Shown: piece by piece, positions 55,940-64,000 of the stretch
Numbering within the stretch: position 1 is the stretch's first letter
Layout: each line of letters starts with the position of its first letter
Origin: Globodera rostochiensis
Taxonomy: Eukaryota > Nematoda > Chromadorea > Rhabditida > Heteroderidae
Assembly (NCBI GenBank): GCA_018350325.1
Contig: JAEVLN010000024.1
Location: 837,248 to 901,247 of the forward strand
Direction: 5' to 3'
DNA: 64,000 bases
Made by a program: the position numbers and the translations under genes
The notes under the pieces: generated by a model
What the model was told of the DNA's origin: nothing
The model's input: only the letters and a program-made list of their open reading frames with translations
The model's database searches: none

Positions 55940-56096
55940 CTGAATGAGATCAAAGTATAAATTTAAATGTTTTTGCTTTATATTTTTCATCTGGCATCAA
56001 ATTTAAACTACAAATGAACAAAAAATCGCGATAAATCAAAAAAGAAAAGGGTAGATTACCTTTATTTTACAGTAAAGACAAATGCAAAATATACCC

Positions 56097-56183
56097 CTAT
56101 ATATATTTTTTCAAGCAACAGCATCCGGTAGTATGGGCAGCAAACGCCCAGCAAGTTTTTCGGTGGTTAATTACGGCGCAAAG
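56097..56183 (-). CDS. Candidate terminal exon, Cys-rich end
   Basis: After 'aattatag' the frame reads LCAVINHRKTCWAFAAHTTG then CCCLKKYI and stops. The CCC close to a basic C-terminus would be compatible with lipid modification, but that is speculation. GC-rich island; product unknown. Confidence 0.4.
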   Translation of the reverse strand, partial: LCAVINHRKTCWAFAAHTTGCCCLKKYI

Positions 56184-56452
56184 CTATAATTTAATTACAA
56201 AGATGACAATTCAAAAAATGTTTTAATGGAATGTTGGCGTATTTAATAATTAATAAAATGAGATCAAACTCACTCTTGTAAAAATTTTGAAATAATCAAA
56301 AAAATTAATTTGCTTTCGCATGTTTAATTAAAATATTAATATTAAATATAATAGAAGTTTACGCAGCTTATCAAATATAATAAAGGAGCTGCTCCGTTGT
56401 ATCATTGTTGGACCAGCAAGTGGTGCCCTGGACTGTTCAGGTATCTTCTTAC

Positions 56453-56509
56453 CAAGAATTATAACTAGTGGTAGCAATAAAAATGTCTTCGGCAAAAACT
56501 GTTTTAAAT
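56453..56509 (-). CDS. Candidate internal exon, 57 nt, hydrophobic
   Basis: Acceptor 'ttggctacag' and donor CTTG|GTAAGA enclose LKQFLPKTFLLLPLVIIL in one phase. It would be a membrane segment. The unspliced ATG frame 56,328-56,537 covers the same codons and is an alternative. Confidence 0.35.
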
Positions 56510-56570
56510 CTGTAGCCAATAGTGAGTGGGCCGACAAAAAGGAACAGTTAAATTAAATCTTATTAAACAA

Positions 56571-56651
56571 TTAAACTATAATCAGTTTTAAAGAAATGTT
56601 TATGTATTTATTAAACTCGTAAACATTTTTCCAATTAGCGATGCCGACTAA
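56571..56651 (-). CDS. Candidate exon after TTTTTAG
   Basis: The frame reads LVGIANWKNVYEFNKYINIS then LKLIIV and stops. The GC-richer first third is exon-like; the rest is AT-rich. Product unknown. Confidence 0.28.
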   Translation of the reverse strand, partial: LVGIANWKNVYEFNKYINISLKLIIV

Positions 56652-57299
56652 CTAAAAACGTTTTATAATATTAAAAAAACAAATAAAGGGTAACTTAATT
56701 AGCGTAAACCTTTCAACCTTCCGATATTAAATACGGTTAAATATAAGGTTTGTTTTAAATTGAATACAAATAAACTTGTGATTCTTAAAAAATTACGATG
56801 TAAAGCGTTAAATATAACGGAAATAAAAAAATGCAAAGCGCTATTATGCTGCGTAATTAATAAATAAAAAATTATCAAGTTTATTATCAAATCTTTAAGC
56901 ATGAAGTAGGATTAATCAAAAAATTAAAAAATATACAAATGTCTGTAAAAATTAAATACGTTAGTTGGTTAAGAAAGATAAAAATTCAATTTTCATTTTA
57001 ACAAATTTCTAAGTAGATTATAAAATAAAAAAGATTTACCCATAACTAGGTTATGCAAGCCATGAAGTATAAAATACAAATCTTAAAATACGCATTAAAA
57101 ATTGCCAAAAAAGATCATATTGCCAAAGACGTTTAATTTTTTTGGTTTAACATTTTTCATCAAATATTAAAAGTAGTAATGATCTAAATAAAACATTATG
57201 CCTTTTCAAACTACAAAATTGAATATGGTTTAGGCTTACGTTATACTAAAACAAAAAGCCACCGAAAAAATATCACAAGCAATTTACCGCAGAGGCCGA

Positions 57300-57422
57300 T
57301 CACCGGCAATATGTGTAGTACGGGATTACCGTGCGAATTTTAAAGTAGCGTGTGATTACACGTTTAGCGCCATTTGGTTTACCCGTACCAAGCGATGTGG
57401 CTACCAAGCTCGAGTTAATGAA
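57300..57422 (-). CDS. Candidate exon SSLVATSLGTGKPNGAKR, copy 1
   Basis: After 'tttttggttag' the frame is open for 40 codons: FINSSLVATSLGTGKPNGAK, RVITRYFKIRTVIPYYTYCR, stop. The copy at 63,315-63,439 keeps the first 24 codons with one change (R/P) and ends at a GTGAGT donor, whereas here the same place is a stop. It is among the longest convincing minus frames. Product not recognised. Confidence 0.45.
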   Translation of the reverse strand, partial: FINSSLVATSLGTGKPNGAKRVITRYFKIRTVIPYYTYCR

Positions 57423-58059
57423 CTAACCAAAAATGAGATAAAAACGTTAGAAACATTGTAATATTCTAACCCAATAAGATTTGCATTTATATGAAATAAA
57501 AAATAATCAAAAATTGAATCAATGAAATAATTTAAAAGATATTTATTTATTCAACCAAAAAATATAAAAAATTTCACTGTAATGCAATACAAAAAATTAA
57601 ATTTACTCATGTTAATGAATGGAGTCTATTTGATTAACAAGCTATCTAAATTTTTTTTTAATAAACCTGAAATGGACTCGGTTAGGCCAATTTAAGCGGT
57701 CAAAAATATATGAATATCGGAAGCATCGAGTGCAAAAAAAAAATTGTTTTTAAAAACTAAAAATAAAAAAAGCAATTGGAACCCTCGTTTAAAAAATTAA
57801 AAAATGGCGGAAAATAATGATAAAAGGCGGACAACGCAAAATATAATTGGTGTTTAAAAGAATTTGAAATTAAATGTAAAGTAAAGTTTTTGGGACAAAC
57901 AAAATGATTTACAATTTAGCCACAAAATAAATGCACGAAACGTTTGAAAAAGGCTTACTATATAAATATATTACTTTTTTAACTTTTACGTGATAAAATT
58001 AGAGATGCTTAACTAACTAATTATGAATAATTGGAATTTCATCTTCAATTTTATTCGAA

Positions 58060-58370
58060 CGTTCAGTGTCACCGCGTGTCTGTTATCAAACGAACTAAAT
58101 TAAATAAATAAATAATCCTCAAAATATTTGTAACAAATCACTTTAAATACGAAAATTTATAAATGCCAAAAACATTTAACATAACAACAAGGAGCCGTAT
58201 CAAAAATATTTAAGCACTCGCTATAACCTCATTAATATTGAATAAAAATAAACAAATAATGTAAATAATGTTAAACTAAATTCTACTAAAAAAAAATAAT
58301 TAAATGTTAAATAAAGAATGAATAAAACCTTTAAAATAAATCACACAAAAAAAAATATTTAGATCCCTAT
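58060..58370. repeat. Duplicated block, partner 63,700-64,000
   Basis: It is shared from 'gttcagtgtcaccgcgtgtc' to 'cctttaaaataaatcaca', with 'aaatgccaaaaacatttaac' in both. On the minus strand the first part reads TRGDTERS in both copies after an AG or CTG; this is possibly the start of an exon. Confidence 0.85.
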
Positions 58371-58501
58371 ATAAAGGGATACAGGAGGCAATAGAAGAGG
58401 AAGCGCATGCAGAAATCGCGCGAGAAAAATTAACAAACGCGCAAGTGGACAATATAAATCAAATACAAAACCAACAAATACCGTTATTTGGAGAGATTTG
58501 A
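58355..58501 (+). pseudogene. Plus-strand coding-like relic, glutamine/glutamate-rich
   Basis: The open frame reads IFRSLYKGIQEAIEEEAHAE, IAREKLTNAQVDNINQIQNQ, QIPLFGEI, stop. The composition is strongly helical and protein-like, unlike the AT noise. It lies back-to-back with the minus exon at 58,482-58,612 and overlaps it by 20 bases if the longer donor is used there. It is possibly a transposon-derived fragment or a host exon on +. No family recognised. Confidence 0.35.
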
Positions 58502-58612
58502 TCAACCTTTTTCCGGTATCCAAATCTTCGAATATGATTTCGTCGTAAGAGAATGCTACGCTAACTTGGGACGACCTGGAAGAGTTCCATTGCCCATATG
58601 AGTCCGCTGGGT
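58482..58612 (-). CDS. Candidate internal exon, clear protein-like
   Basis: The acceptor 'gattgctctgtaag' is followed by two bases, then PADSYGQWNSSRSSQVSVAF, SYDEIIFEDLDTGKRLIKSL, QIT to ACG|GTATTT. An earlier donor after GGAAAAAG (58,507) would end at LDTGK. Codon use and composition differ sharply from the flanks. Family not recognised; LDTGK is common in WD-repeat proteins but is not diagnostic. Confidence 0.5.
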
Positions 58613-58918
58613 CTTACAGAGCAATCGTCAATACTTACCAATTAAAATAGACAGCGCCAGTTATTTAAATAAAAGCAGGCTTTAAAATAAAAATTTTTAA
58701 ATATTTAATCTCATTCTTGCCGATGTGAACTTAGCAGAGAGGACCGTTACTAATCATCATGGTACAACATTATATATTTTAAATAATCTTTTATTATTCG
58801 GCAATATTGAAAAATGAAAATGAATCAAATTTAATTAAAATTCTAATAAAAAAATTACTAAAATTTTACATAAAAAGCAATTTTGAAATACAAAAAAAAA
58901 ACGCTTTGTTATAATCTA

Positions 58919-59042
58919 TTAACGTTTCAACTTAAAGCAAAACAGCGATTTGGTTGGCCGAAGATTATGGCAAAAAAGCTGCCGCATAGAAGCCAATGCA
59001 TTTTGTGTGCTCAGGACGGACTTGCGACGTTTGGGAAGGGCT
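58919..59042 (-). CDS. Candidate terminal exon, 40 codons, basic
   Basis: After 'aattaaattttag' the frame reads a|ALPKRRKSVLSTQNALASMR, QLFCHNLRPTKSLFCFKLKR, stop. The whole 124-nt stretch is GC-richer than its flanks. An AATAAA lies downstream on the minus strand (about 58,792). It probably ends the gene that includes 59,066-59,229 and perhaps more distal exons. Confidence 0.5.
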
Positions 59043-59065
59043 CTAAAATTTAATTAAGAACAGAA

Positions 59066-59229
59066 TCAATCTGTGTTTAAAAGAAAAAGCAAAAAAATAT
59101 TATAAAAATCTTTCAACTGCTGTGTTTCTTTTGTTCCAAAAGTGTCAATGCCAACGACGAAAAATTCTGAGGGCACGTTTGAATGTTTGGTTTTACGCCT
59201 TGGGCGATTCATAATTTGGATGCTAGAGC
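59066..59229 (-). CDS. Candidate exon after a strong TTTTTTTCAG acceptor
   Basis: After two bases the frame reads SSIQIMNRPRRKTKHSNVPS, EFFVVGIDTFGTKETQQL, then AT-rich codons to a stop at 59,066. The exon probably ends before the stop, but no ideal donor is visible (GTCGTT after EFF or GTGCCC after KHSN are options). The 173-codon plus frame starting at 59,142 is its shadow at the 5' end. Confidence 0.5.
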
Positions 59230-59708
59230 CTGAAAAAAGCATTGGTTTTAATTGTCAAAAAATACTGCCTTCTTTAAAATATATAAATTTCCAATTTGTA
59301 ATTTTTTACTTAAAAAAAATCTATATACGAAAATATATACCTATTTATAACTTATTAGTCAATGCAAGTGCCATATGCATCAAGAAATTCAATTTTTTTT
59401 TAATTTATGACCATGCAAGATTGTTTTATATCCTCAAAATCTTAACTCAAGAAATAACAGATAATTCGTTTAAAATGATGAAAACAACCCAAAATCGGAA
59501 GGCATTATTACTAGGGTGTCCAAAAATATGTACTAAAATCTTGAAATATGTACATAAAATGAAAAAATATGCAAACGAATTTTTCCATACTCAATTAATG
59601 TTGCGCAGTAGATTGTTAAAGCATTCTTTTAACATTTATTTAAACGAAAAAGAAAACGATTAAAAAATAAAATAAAAATTTAAAAATCATGGTTATCCTA
59701 GTGAGAAC

Positions 59709-59748
59709 CTAAAAACACAAGCAATAACTTGTGTACTCTTTGTGTGAA
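59709..59748 (-). CDS. Candidate 40-nt exon
   Basis: Acceptor ATTTTGTTACAG and donor TTTTTAG|GTTCTC enclose FTQRVHKLLLVFL plus one base. The acceptor is strong; the donor is fair. Confidence 0.35.
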
Positions 59749-59967
59749 CTGTAACAAAATATAAAGTTATCAAGCAAGCCAAATAGGGCGATGATTATTA
59801 ATGGATAATATTTTTTCAAAAGATAAAACAAAATTAAAAAAACAAATGCTTAAACAGAAAAATGCCATTGAAAGTTCACTTATTTTAAGGGCACAAAAGA
59901 ACTCTGCATCATTTAAAAAAATAAAACTTCATATTTTATATAAATATATTAAACTAATGACAAGCTA

Positions 59968-60033
59968 TTAAAAAACATTACGGAATATTTTCTGCCCAGA
60001 GCCAACATTTTTATCGGCAGTCTTTTTCAAAAT
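59968..60033 (-). CDS. Candidate exon, lysine-rich
   Basis: After 'aaaacacaag' the frame reads ILKKTADKNVGSGQKIFRN and runs to a stop two codons later; AAT|GTTTTT is a possible donor. Protein-like composition; product unknown. Confidence 0.35.
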   Translation of the reverse strand: MLKKTADKNVGSGQKIFRNVF

Positions 60034-60217
60034 CTTGTGTTTTATTTCAAATTTACATCATTTCAATACTGATTGGAAAATTTGCTTCTTATATAGAGCA
60101 AATCAAAATTATTTATTTTAAATGTAATATAATAGGACAACAAATAAAAAATAATTAATATTAAATTTGCAAACTGCTTAATAAAATGAAAGGGCAATGT
60201 GGCGCGGCAAAGTAGAT

Positions 60218-60310
60218 TTATAGTTGGCTCAAATCGCCCTCAGCCTCAAGTTGCCCGGTAATAAATGGACTGCTAATTATTTTCTTAAGCTTTAATCGAC
60301 TCTCAGCTTG
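60218..60310 (-). CDS. Candidate terminal exon, 30 codons
   Basis: After 'attgtttag' the phase-0 frame reads QAESRLKLKKIISSPFITGQ then LEAEGDLSQL and stops. Its polar, acidic end and GC content make it one of the best terminal exons on the minus strand. A different gene, or a different isoform, from the 58.9-kb terminal exon is implied. Confidence 0.48.
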   Translation of the reverse strand, partial: QAESRLKLKKIISSPFITGQLEAEGDLSQL

Positions 60311-60394
60311 CTAAACAATACATTAAAAATTACTTAAAGAAATAATTAAAAATATAATAAAAACCAAAAGCATAGAGAACTTTAAAAGCGTTGA

Positions 60395-60590
60395 TCATAA
60401 GCGCCCATACAAAGCGACTGAATCTTTTTCCAAATTTGGCAAAAATATTTTTCAGCGAGTCAACCAAACCTTGATGTCGTGTTTGGCTAACACGTTCATG
60501 CTTTCAAAATCTCTTCGGTGTGTTCAGCAAATCCAGCAATTTCCAATGGCATCGTTTTGGCTGGTTGGTGGAATTGGATGCTATAATAAA
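60395..60590 (-). pseudogene. Exon-like family NDAMKTLEIAGF, copy 3
   Basis: It keeps the TTTATTATAG acceptor and, further on, LEIAGFAEHTEEILKA and stop, but a short deletion removes the NDAMKT codons and shifts the upstream frame. Flanking 'aaagcgttgatcataagcgc' is shared with 53,165-53,190. Confidence 0.4.
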
Positions 60591-61142
60591 GACTTATTTT
60601 GAAATAAAATTACATAAATATGACAATAAAGAAATTCAAAAAATAAAACTATGTCTCTTTAGTAGTATTTAAAAATAAATACGCACAAAAAACATGTCTA
60701 AATAAAAAGATTCAACCTCAAAATATAATAAACTTTAATTGTTCTAATCAAGTATGCGCAATTTATACAAATCTTAAAGCGTTTATCATAATAAAACATA
60801 TTTTGAAATAAATTATAATTACATAAATATGACAATAAAGAAATTCAAAAAATAAAACTAAGTATTTAATGAGTATAGTGACTGGCAATTCACGTTAGCC
60901 GAACGCATGAACAAATGAACAAGGAGAAACTAACGCGTCATATCCCTGCAGGTTTACGAGAGCTATGCAAAATTAATATCTATCTCGGTTTTAGACCAAC
61001 ATACAGAACTAAATAAGACTAAGGCAAAAACTTTTATCAGACAAAAAAAGAAGTTATGAAATACAAAATCATAAATTGTTAAATAAGGCGCAAAAGCCAA
61101 TTATGAATGTGCGGAATGCTCAATAAATTTTATTTAATATAC

Positions 61143-61184
61143 TTTATTCGAACTTCCGCGTTCTACTACAGCGGCGATGGGCAA
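61143..61184 (-). CDS. Candidate 42-nt exon LPIAAVVERGSSNK, copy 2
   Basis: Acceptor 'ataatctatag' and donor AAA|GTATAT enclose exactly fourteen codons. The acceptor sits in about 18 bp that copy 1 (51,392) lacks, so only this copy has a complete exon structure. Product unknown. Confidence 0.42.
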
Positions 61185-61536
61185 CTATAGATTATAAAAC
61201 GTCAAAGAAATTTTTGGTTTTATTACAAATTAATAAATATTAAATTTATTGATCCACCGTTTCATTTCTCTGTTGAGAAAACTTCCCAATATGCTATTTG
61301 TGTTTGAGGAAAATATTTGCCCCGCAAAAGGTGCATAAAACCTATGTAATAACCAAATCTTATAAATACGTGAAATAATTTAATATATACAATCAGTTTG
61401 ACCTTAATTTACCGCAAAGGGATTAAAAAACACGGCATTCAAGTTATGACGGGAAGTAAACAAATAAAGTAAGAAAATACCGAGAGGAGCGAATTTTAAT
61501 AAGAATAATTAAAAATTTTAACAATGCCATTTAAAT

Positions 61537-61647
61537 TTAAAAATATGTACAAAAAATAAATGTTATTAATAAAAATAAGCGAAAAATGCGAAACTCAAGG
61601 AAAAAAGAATTTTCATGGATTTTTTCTTTATGCGCGCTAGCTGTCCG
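61537..61647 (-). CDS. Conserved terminal exon-like frame, copy 2
   Basis: This is the copy of 51,729-51,839, with the same acceptor and 36 codons and one residue difference. Confidence 0.28.
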   Translation of the reverse strand, partial: RTASAHKEKIHENSFFLEFRIFRLFLLITFIFCTYF

Positions 61648-61949
61648 CTGAGGCCAAAGTGAAAGATATTTATTACACCCCAAATACATAAAAAACAAAA
61701 ATGAAATAAAATTGTAAAACAAAATTTAAATATTTCATAAAATTTTCCAAGATTTATTGTCAATATTTAATGGGATTATATTTATTTTTTCTCATTATTA
61801 ATTAAATTGAATCATTTAATTAAAAGTCATTGTATGCTTTTTGTAAATGCAAAACAAAAAAATTCAAAAACATTCCAACACATATGTATCAAAATGGGCT
61901 TATGTTCAAATTCAAATAAGTAATATTTCATCTAAAGGAATAACTAAAC

Positions 61950-62790
61950 TTATTTAAACATGCACAAAAAAAGATGTATAAATAAAAGATTCAATCTTAA
62001 AATATAATAAAGTTTAATTGTGCTAATCAAGTATAGTGCAACCTATACCAATTTAAAAATAATGCTTTGGTTTTTTACTTGTACAAATTAATTAAACTTA
62101 TTTAGGAAAGGCAAAAGTAGTAATAACACACAAATAATATTAATTAAATTTTATTATAAAATGAAATAATAAAAGATACACACGAAATATTACGTAAGGC
62201 AAGAAATAAAGAATAGATCGTCCCAAAACTCATTCGAATGAACCAAGCCGTTTCATCTCTCTGTTGGGAGAACTTCTCAATATGCTATTTGTGTAGGAGG
62301 AAACTATTTGCCACGCAAAAAGGTGCAGAAAAACTTATGTAATATAACCAAATTTTATTAATACCAATAATAATTTAATATATAAAAACATTTTGAGATT
62401 AATTTACCGCAAAAAAAATCTCAACCTCCCTCATTCATTTATTTTAAATGCACTGTTCGGTCCGGATTCGTCCCTGTGGCCAAAGTGAAAGATATTTATC
62501 ACACCGCAAAAATAACATATAAAAAAACAATAATGAAATAAAATTATAAACAAAATTAAAATATTAATAAACTTTTCCAAGATTTATTGTTAATATATTA
62601 ATGGTTGATTATATTTATTTTTCTCATTGTTAATTAATTTGACTCATTTAATTAAAAGCCATTGTATGCCTTTTGTGAATGCAAAACAAAAAAATATCAA
62701 AAGTCACATTCCAACACATATCAAAATGGTCTTAGATTTGTTCAAATTAAATAAGTAATATTTCATCTAAAGGAATAACTAAACTTATTT
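61950..62790. repeat. Duplicated block, copy 2 (partner 53,490-54,360)
   Basis: See 53,490-54,360. The copy of the 46-codon frame lies at 62,144-62,284 on the minus strand. Confidence 0.9.
62144..62284 (-). CDS. Conserved exon-like frame EKFSQQRDETA, copy B
   Basis: It has the same acceptor and 46 open codons as 53,651-53,791, with one Ala/Val change. Confidence 0.35.
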   Translation of the reverse strand, partial: HIEKFSQQRDETAWFIRMSFGTIYSLFLALRNISCVSFIISFYNKI

Positions 62791-62814
62791 AATGTAGCTG
62801 AAAACACAATAACT

Positions 62815-63115
62815 TCTGCTCAATAAATATTGGCAGAATACCCAAACAAAATGCAAAATAAAATATAATAATGAAAAAAATATACGTAAAAAAGACCGTC
62901 TTACGCCAAATCAACCACTTCAACGACAAAGATAATATCAGAAATTCAGTTTTTAAGAACCAACCAGAGGAGCCTGCAGAATCACATTATAGAAAAGTTG
63001 TAAATTTAAATATATTGAATAAAATGAAACATAAACATTTCTTACGTTTTTTCATCGCTTAAAATGATTAGTCCTAGAAAATTGTTTTTTAGTATTGTTT
63101 ATGAAATGTTATATT
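62815..63115. repeat. Duplicated block, partner 52,175-52,465
   Basis: Shared from 'tattggcagaatacccaaac' to 'tagtattgtttatgaaatgt'. The plus frames in both copies (52,375 and 62,871) are not conserved as proteins. Confidence 0.85.
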
Positions 63116-63314
63116 TTAAACAAAAACAAAAAGATTGAATACTAAATAATAAAATTTGCTAACATTTATTTAAGCAATATATTATAACCAAATAAAAAAT
63201 AGCTAACAATTATATTTAAATCAATATTTTGTATTCATCAACTTTTAATAATTGGTTCAGTTTTCTGTACCCAATGAAAAAATAAAAGAACAATTTGCGG
63301 GAGTTGTCACTCAC

Positions 63315-63439
63315 CGGCAATATGTGTAAGTACGGGATTACCGTGCGAATTTTAAAAAACAGTAGCGTGTGATTACAGGTTTAGCGCCATTTGGTTTACC
63401 CGTACCAAGCGATGTGGCTACCAAGCTCGAGTTAATGAA
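63315..63439 (-). CDS. Candidate exon SSLVATSLGTGKPNGAK, copy 2
   Basis: It has the same acceptor and first codons as 57,300-57,422 (FINSSLVATSLGTGKPNGAK, then P for R), followed by a 5-base insertion that breaks the long frame. It ends at GCCG|GTGAGTGA, the best donor on this side. A donor at ACGG|GTAAAC after SLGTG would give a short exon valid in both copies. Confidence 0.4.
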
Positions 63440-63608
63440 CTAACCAAAAATGAGTAAAAGCGTTAGAAACATTGTAATATTCTAATCCAATAATTTGCAT
63501 ATAAATGAAATAAAAAATAATAAAAAATTGAATCAATGAAATAAATTAAATATATTTATTTCAACCAACAAATATAAACAATTTTACTGTAATTGCAATA
63601 AAAAAACT

Positions 63609-63649
63609 TTAGTGGTCTTCGTGAAGATCACGAAGAACCAGACAATAAC
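63609..63649 (-). CDS. Candidate short terminal exon
   Basis: After 'gtatttttgacttcag' the frame reads gt|YCLVLRDLHEDH and stops. The acceptor is strong; the coding part is short and partly palindromic (gtcttcgtgaagatcacgaag). Confidence 0.33.
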
Positions 63650-64000
63650 CTGAAGTCAAAAATACTTCAAACATAAATGGCGGCCAAATAATTCCTCTCA
63701 AATTTTGAACGTTCAGTGTCACCGCGTGTCAGTTTTCAACCCAACTTAATTAAATAAATAAATAATCCTCAAAATATTGTTGAACAAATCACTTTGAATG
63801 CGAAAATTTATAAATGCCAAAAACATTTAACATAACAACAAGGGCCGGATCAAATATTTATGCACTCGCTTTAACCTCATTAATATTGAATAAAAATAAA
63901 CAAATAATGTAAATAATGTTAAACTAAATTCTACTAAAAAAATAATGAAATGTTAATAAAGAATGAATGAAACCTTTAAAATAAATCACAAAAAAAAAAT

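Larger units (their letters stand above)
61080..61940. repeat. Duplicated block, partner 51,340-52,140
   Basis: The same order of segments as at 51.3-52.1 kb, including the ERGSSNK exon, 'gcccggcaaaagg'-like stretches and the frame at 61,537. Small indels throughout. Confidence 0.88.

Noticed and set aside
59142..59663. 173-codon plus frame, the second longest in the window
   Set aside because: Its first about 90 bases are the complement of a minus-strand exon with a strong acceptor; the remainder is K/I/N/F-rich AT noise without a domain. The stretch after 'ctagggtgtcc' may be a small element.

Overview
The window looks like AT-rich, repeat-dense nuclear DNA of a eukaryote, most likely an invertebrate animal. 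I judge this from four things: GT-AG splice-site context around short open islands, non-LTR retrotransposon remains of the CR1/L2/Jockey type, several DNA-transposon derivatives with exact target-site duplications (hAT, pogo/Tc-like, PIF/Harbinger-like, Mutator/foldback-like), and almost no long reading frames. I cannot name the species. No complete gene can be assembled; nearly all long ATG frames are AT-rich noise. What can be supported is a set of short, GC-richer, exon-like islands (36 to about 145 nt) separated by kilobases of T- or A-rich intron-like DNA.

Layout. From 1 to about 42.2 kb the + strand is T-rich, and exon-like islands with usable acceptor and donor sites read on +. From about 42.3 kb to the end the + strand is A-rich, and most such islands read on the - strand. 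The one obvious A-rich exception on the left (about 5.0-6.1 kb) is the second arm of a large inverted duplication. This suggests two oppositely oriented transcription domains meeting tail to tail near 42.3 kb. The most recognisable + islands are a zinc-metallopeptidase M41 (FtsH-type) HEAGH exon at 9.5 kb and an Alba-like exon at 15.6 kb. Weaker ones are an ATP-synthase-subunit-g-like first exon (two copies, 0.9 and 14.1 kb), an exon with a frameshifted second copy (7.0 and 21.2 kb) and an EVH1/PH-like helix exon (two copies, 31.8 and 41.0 kb). The densest - strand cluster is 58.4-60.4 kb, with about six exon-like islands in 2 kb.

Mobile elements: (i) a 1.46-kb foldback element at 32.75-34.20 kb with tandem-repeat arms, a 9-bp target duplication and an intact empty paralogous site inside the window; (ii) a second tandem-repeat-armed foldback at 43.9-45.07 kb holding a MULE-transposase-like remnant; (iii) a three-level nest at 46.5-48.3 kb (LINE, then a TA-flanked pogo/Tc-like element, then a PIF/Harbinger-like element); (iv) three hAT-type elements with exact 8-bp duplications (15.66, 49.91 and 54.78 kb) and several degenerate relatives; (v) a foldback family with inverted 'gcaattctcc' motifs at 30.7 and 36.1 kb.

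Large segmental duplications explain much of the rest: about 0.2-1.2 kb matches 12.9-14.5 kb; about 23.4-31.9 kb is collinear with 34.4-41.2 kb; and 50.3-64.0 kb is a mosaic of two- to four-copy blocks. All comparisons were made by eye. Percent identities, protein-family matches and element boundaries without a target duplication are therefore provisional.
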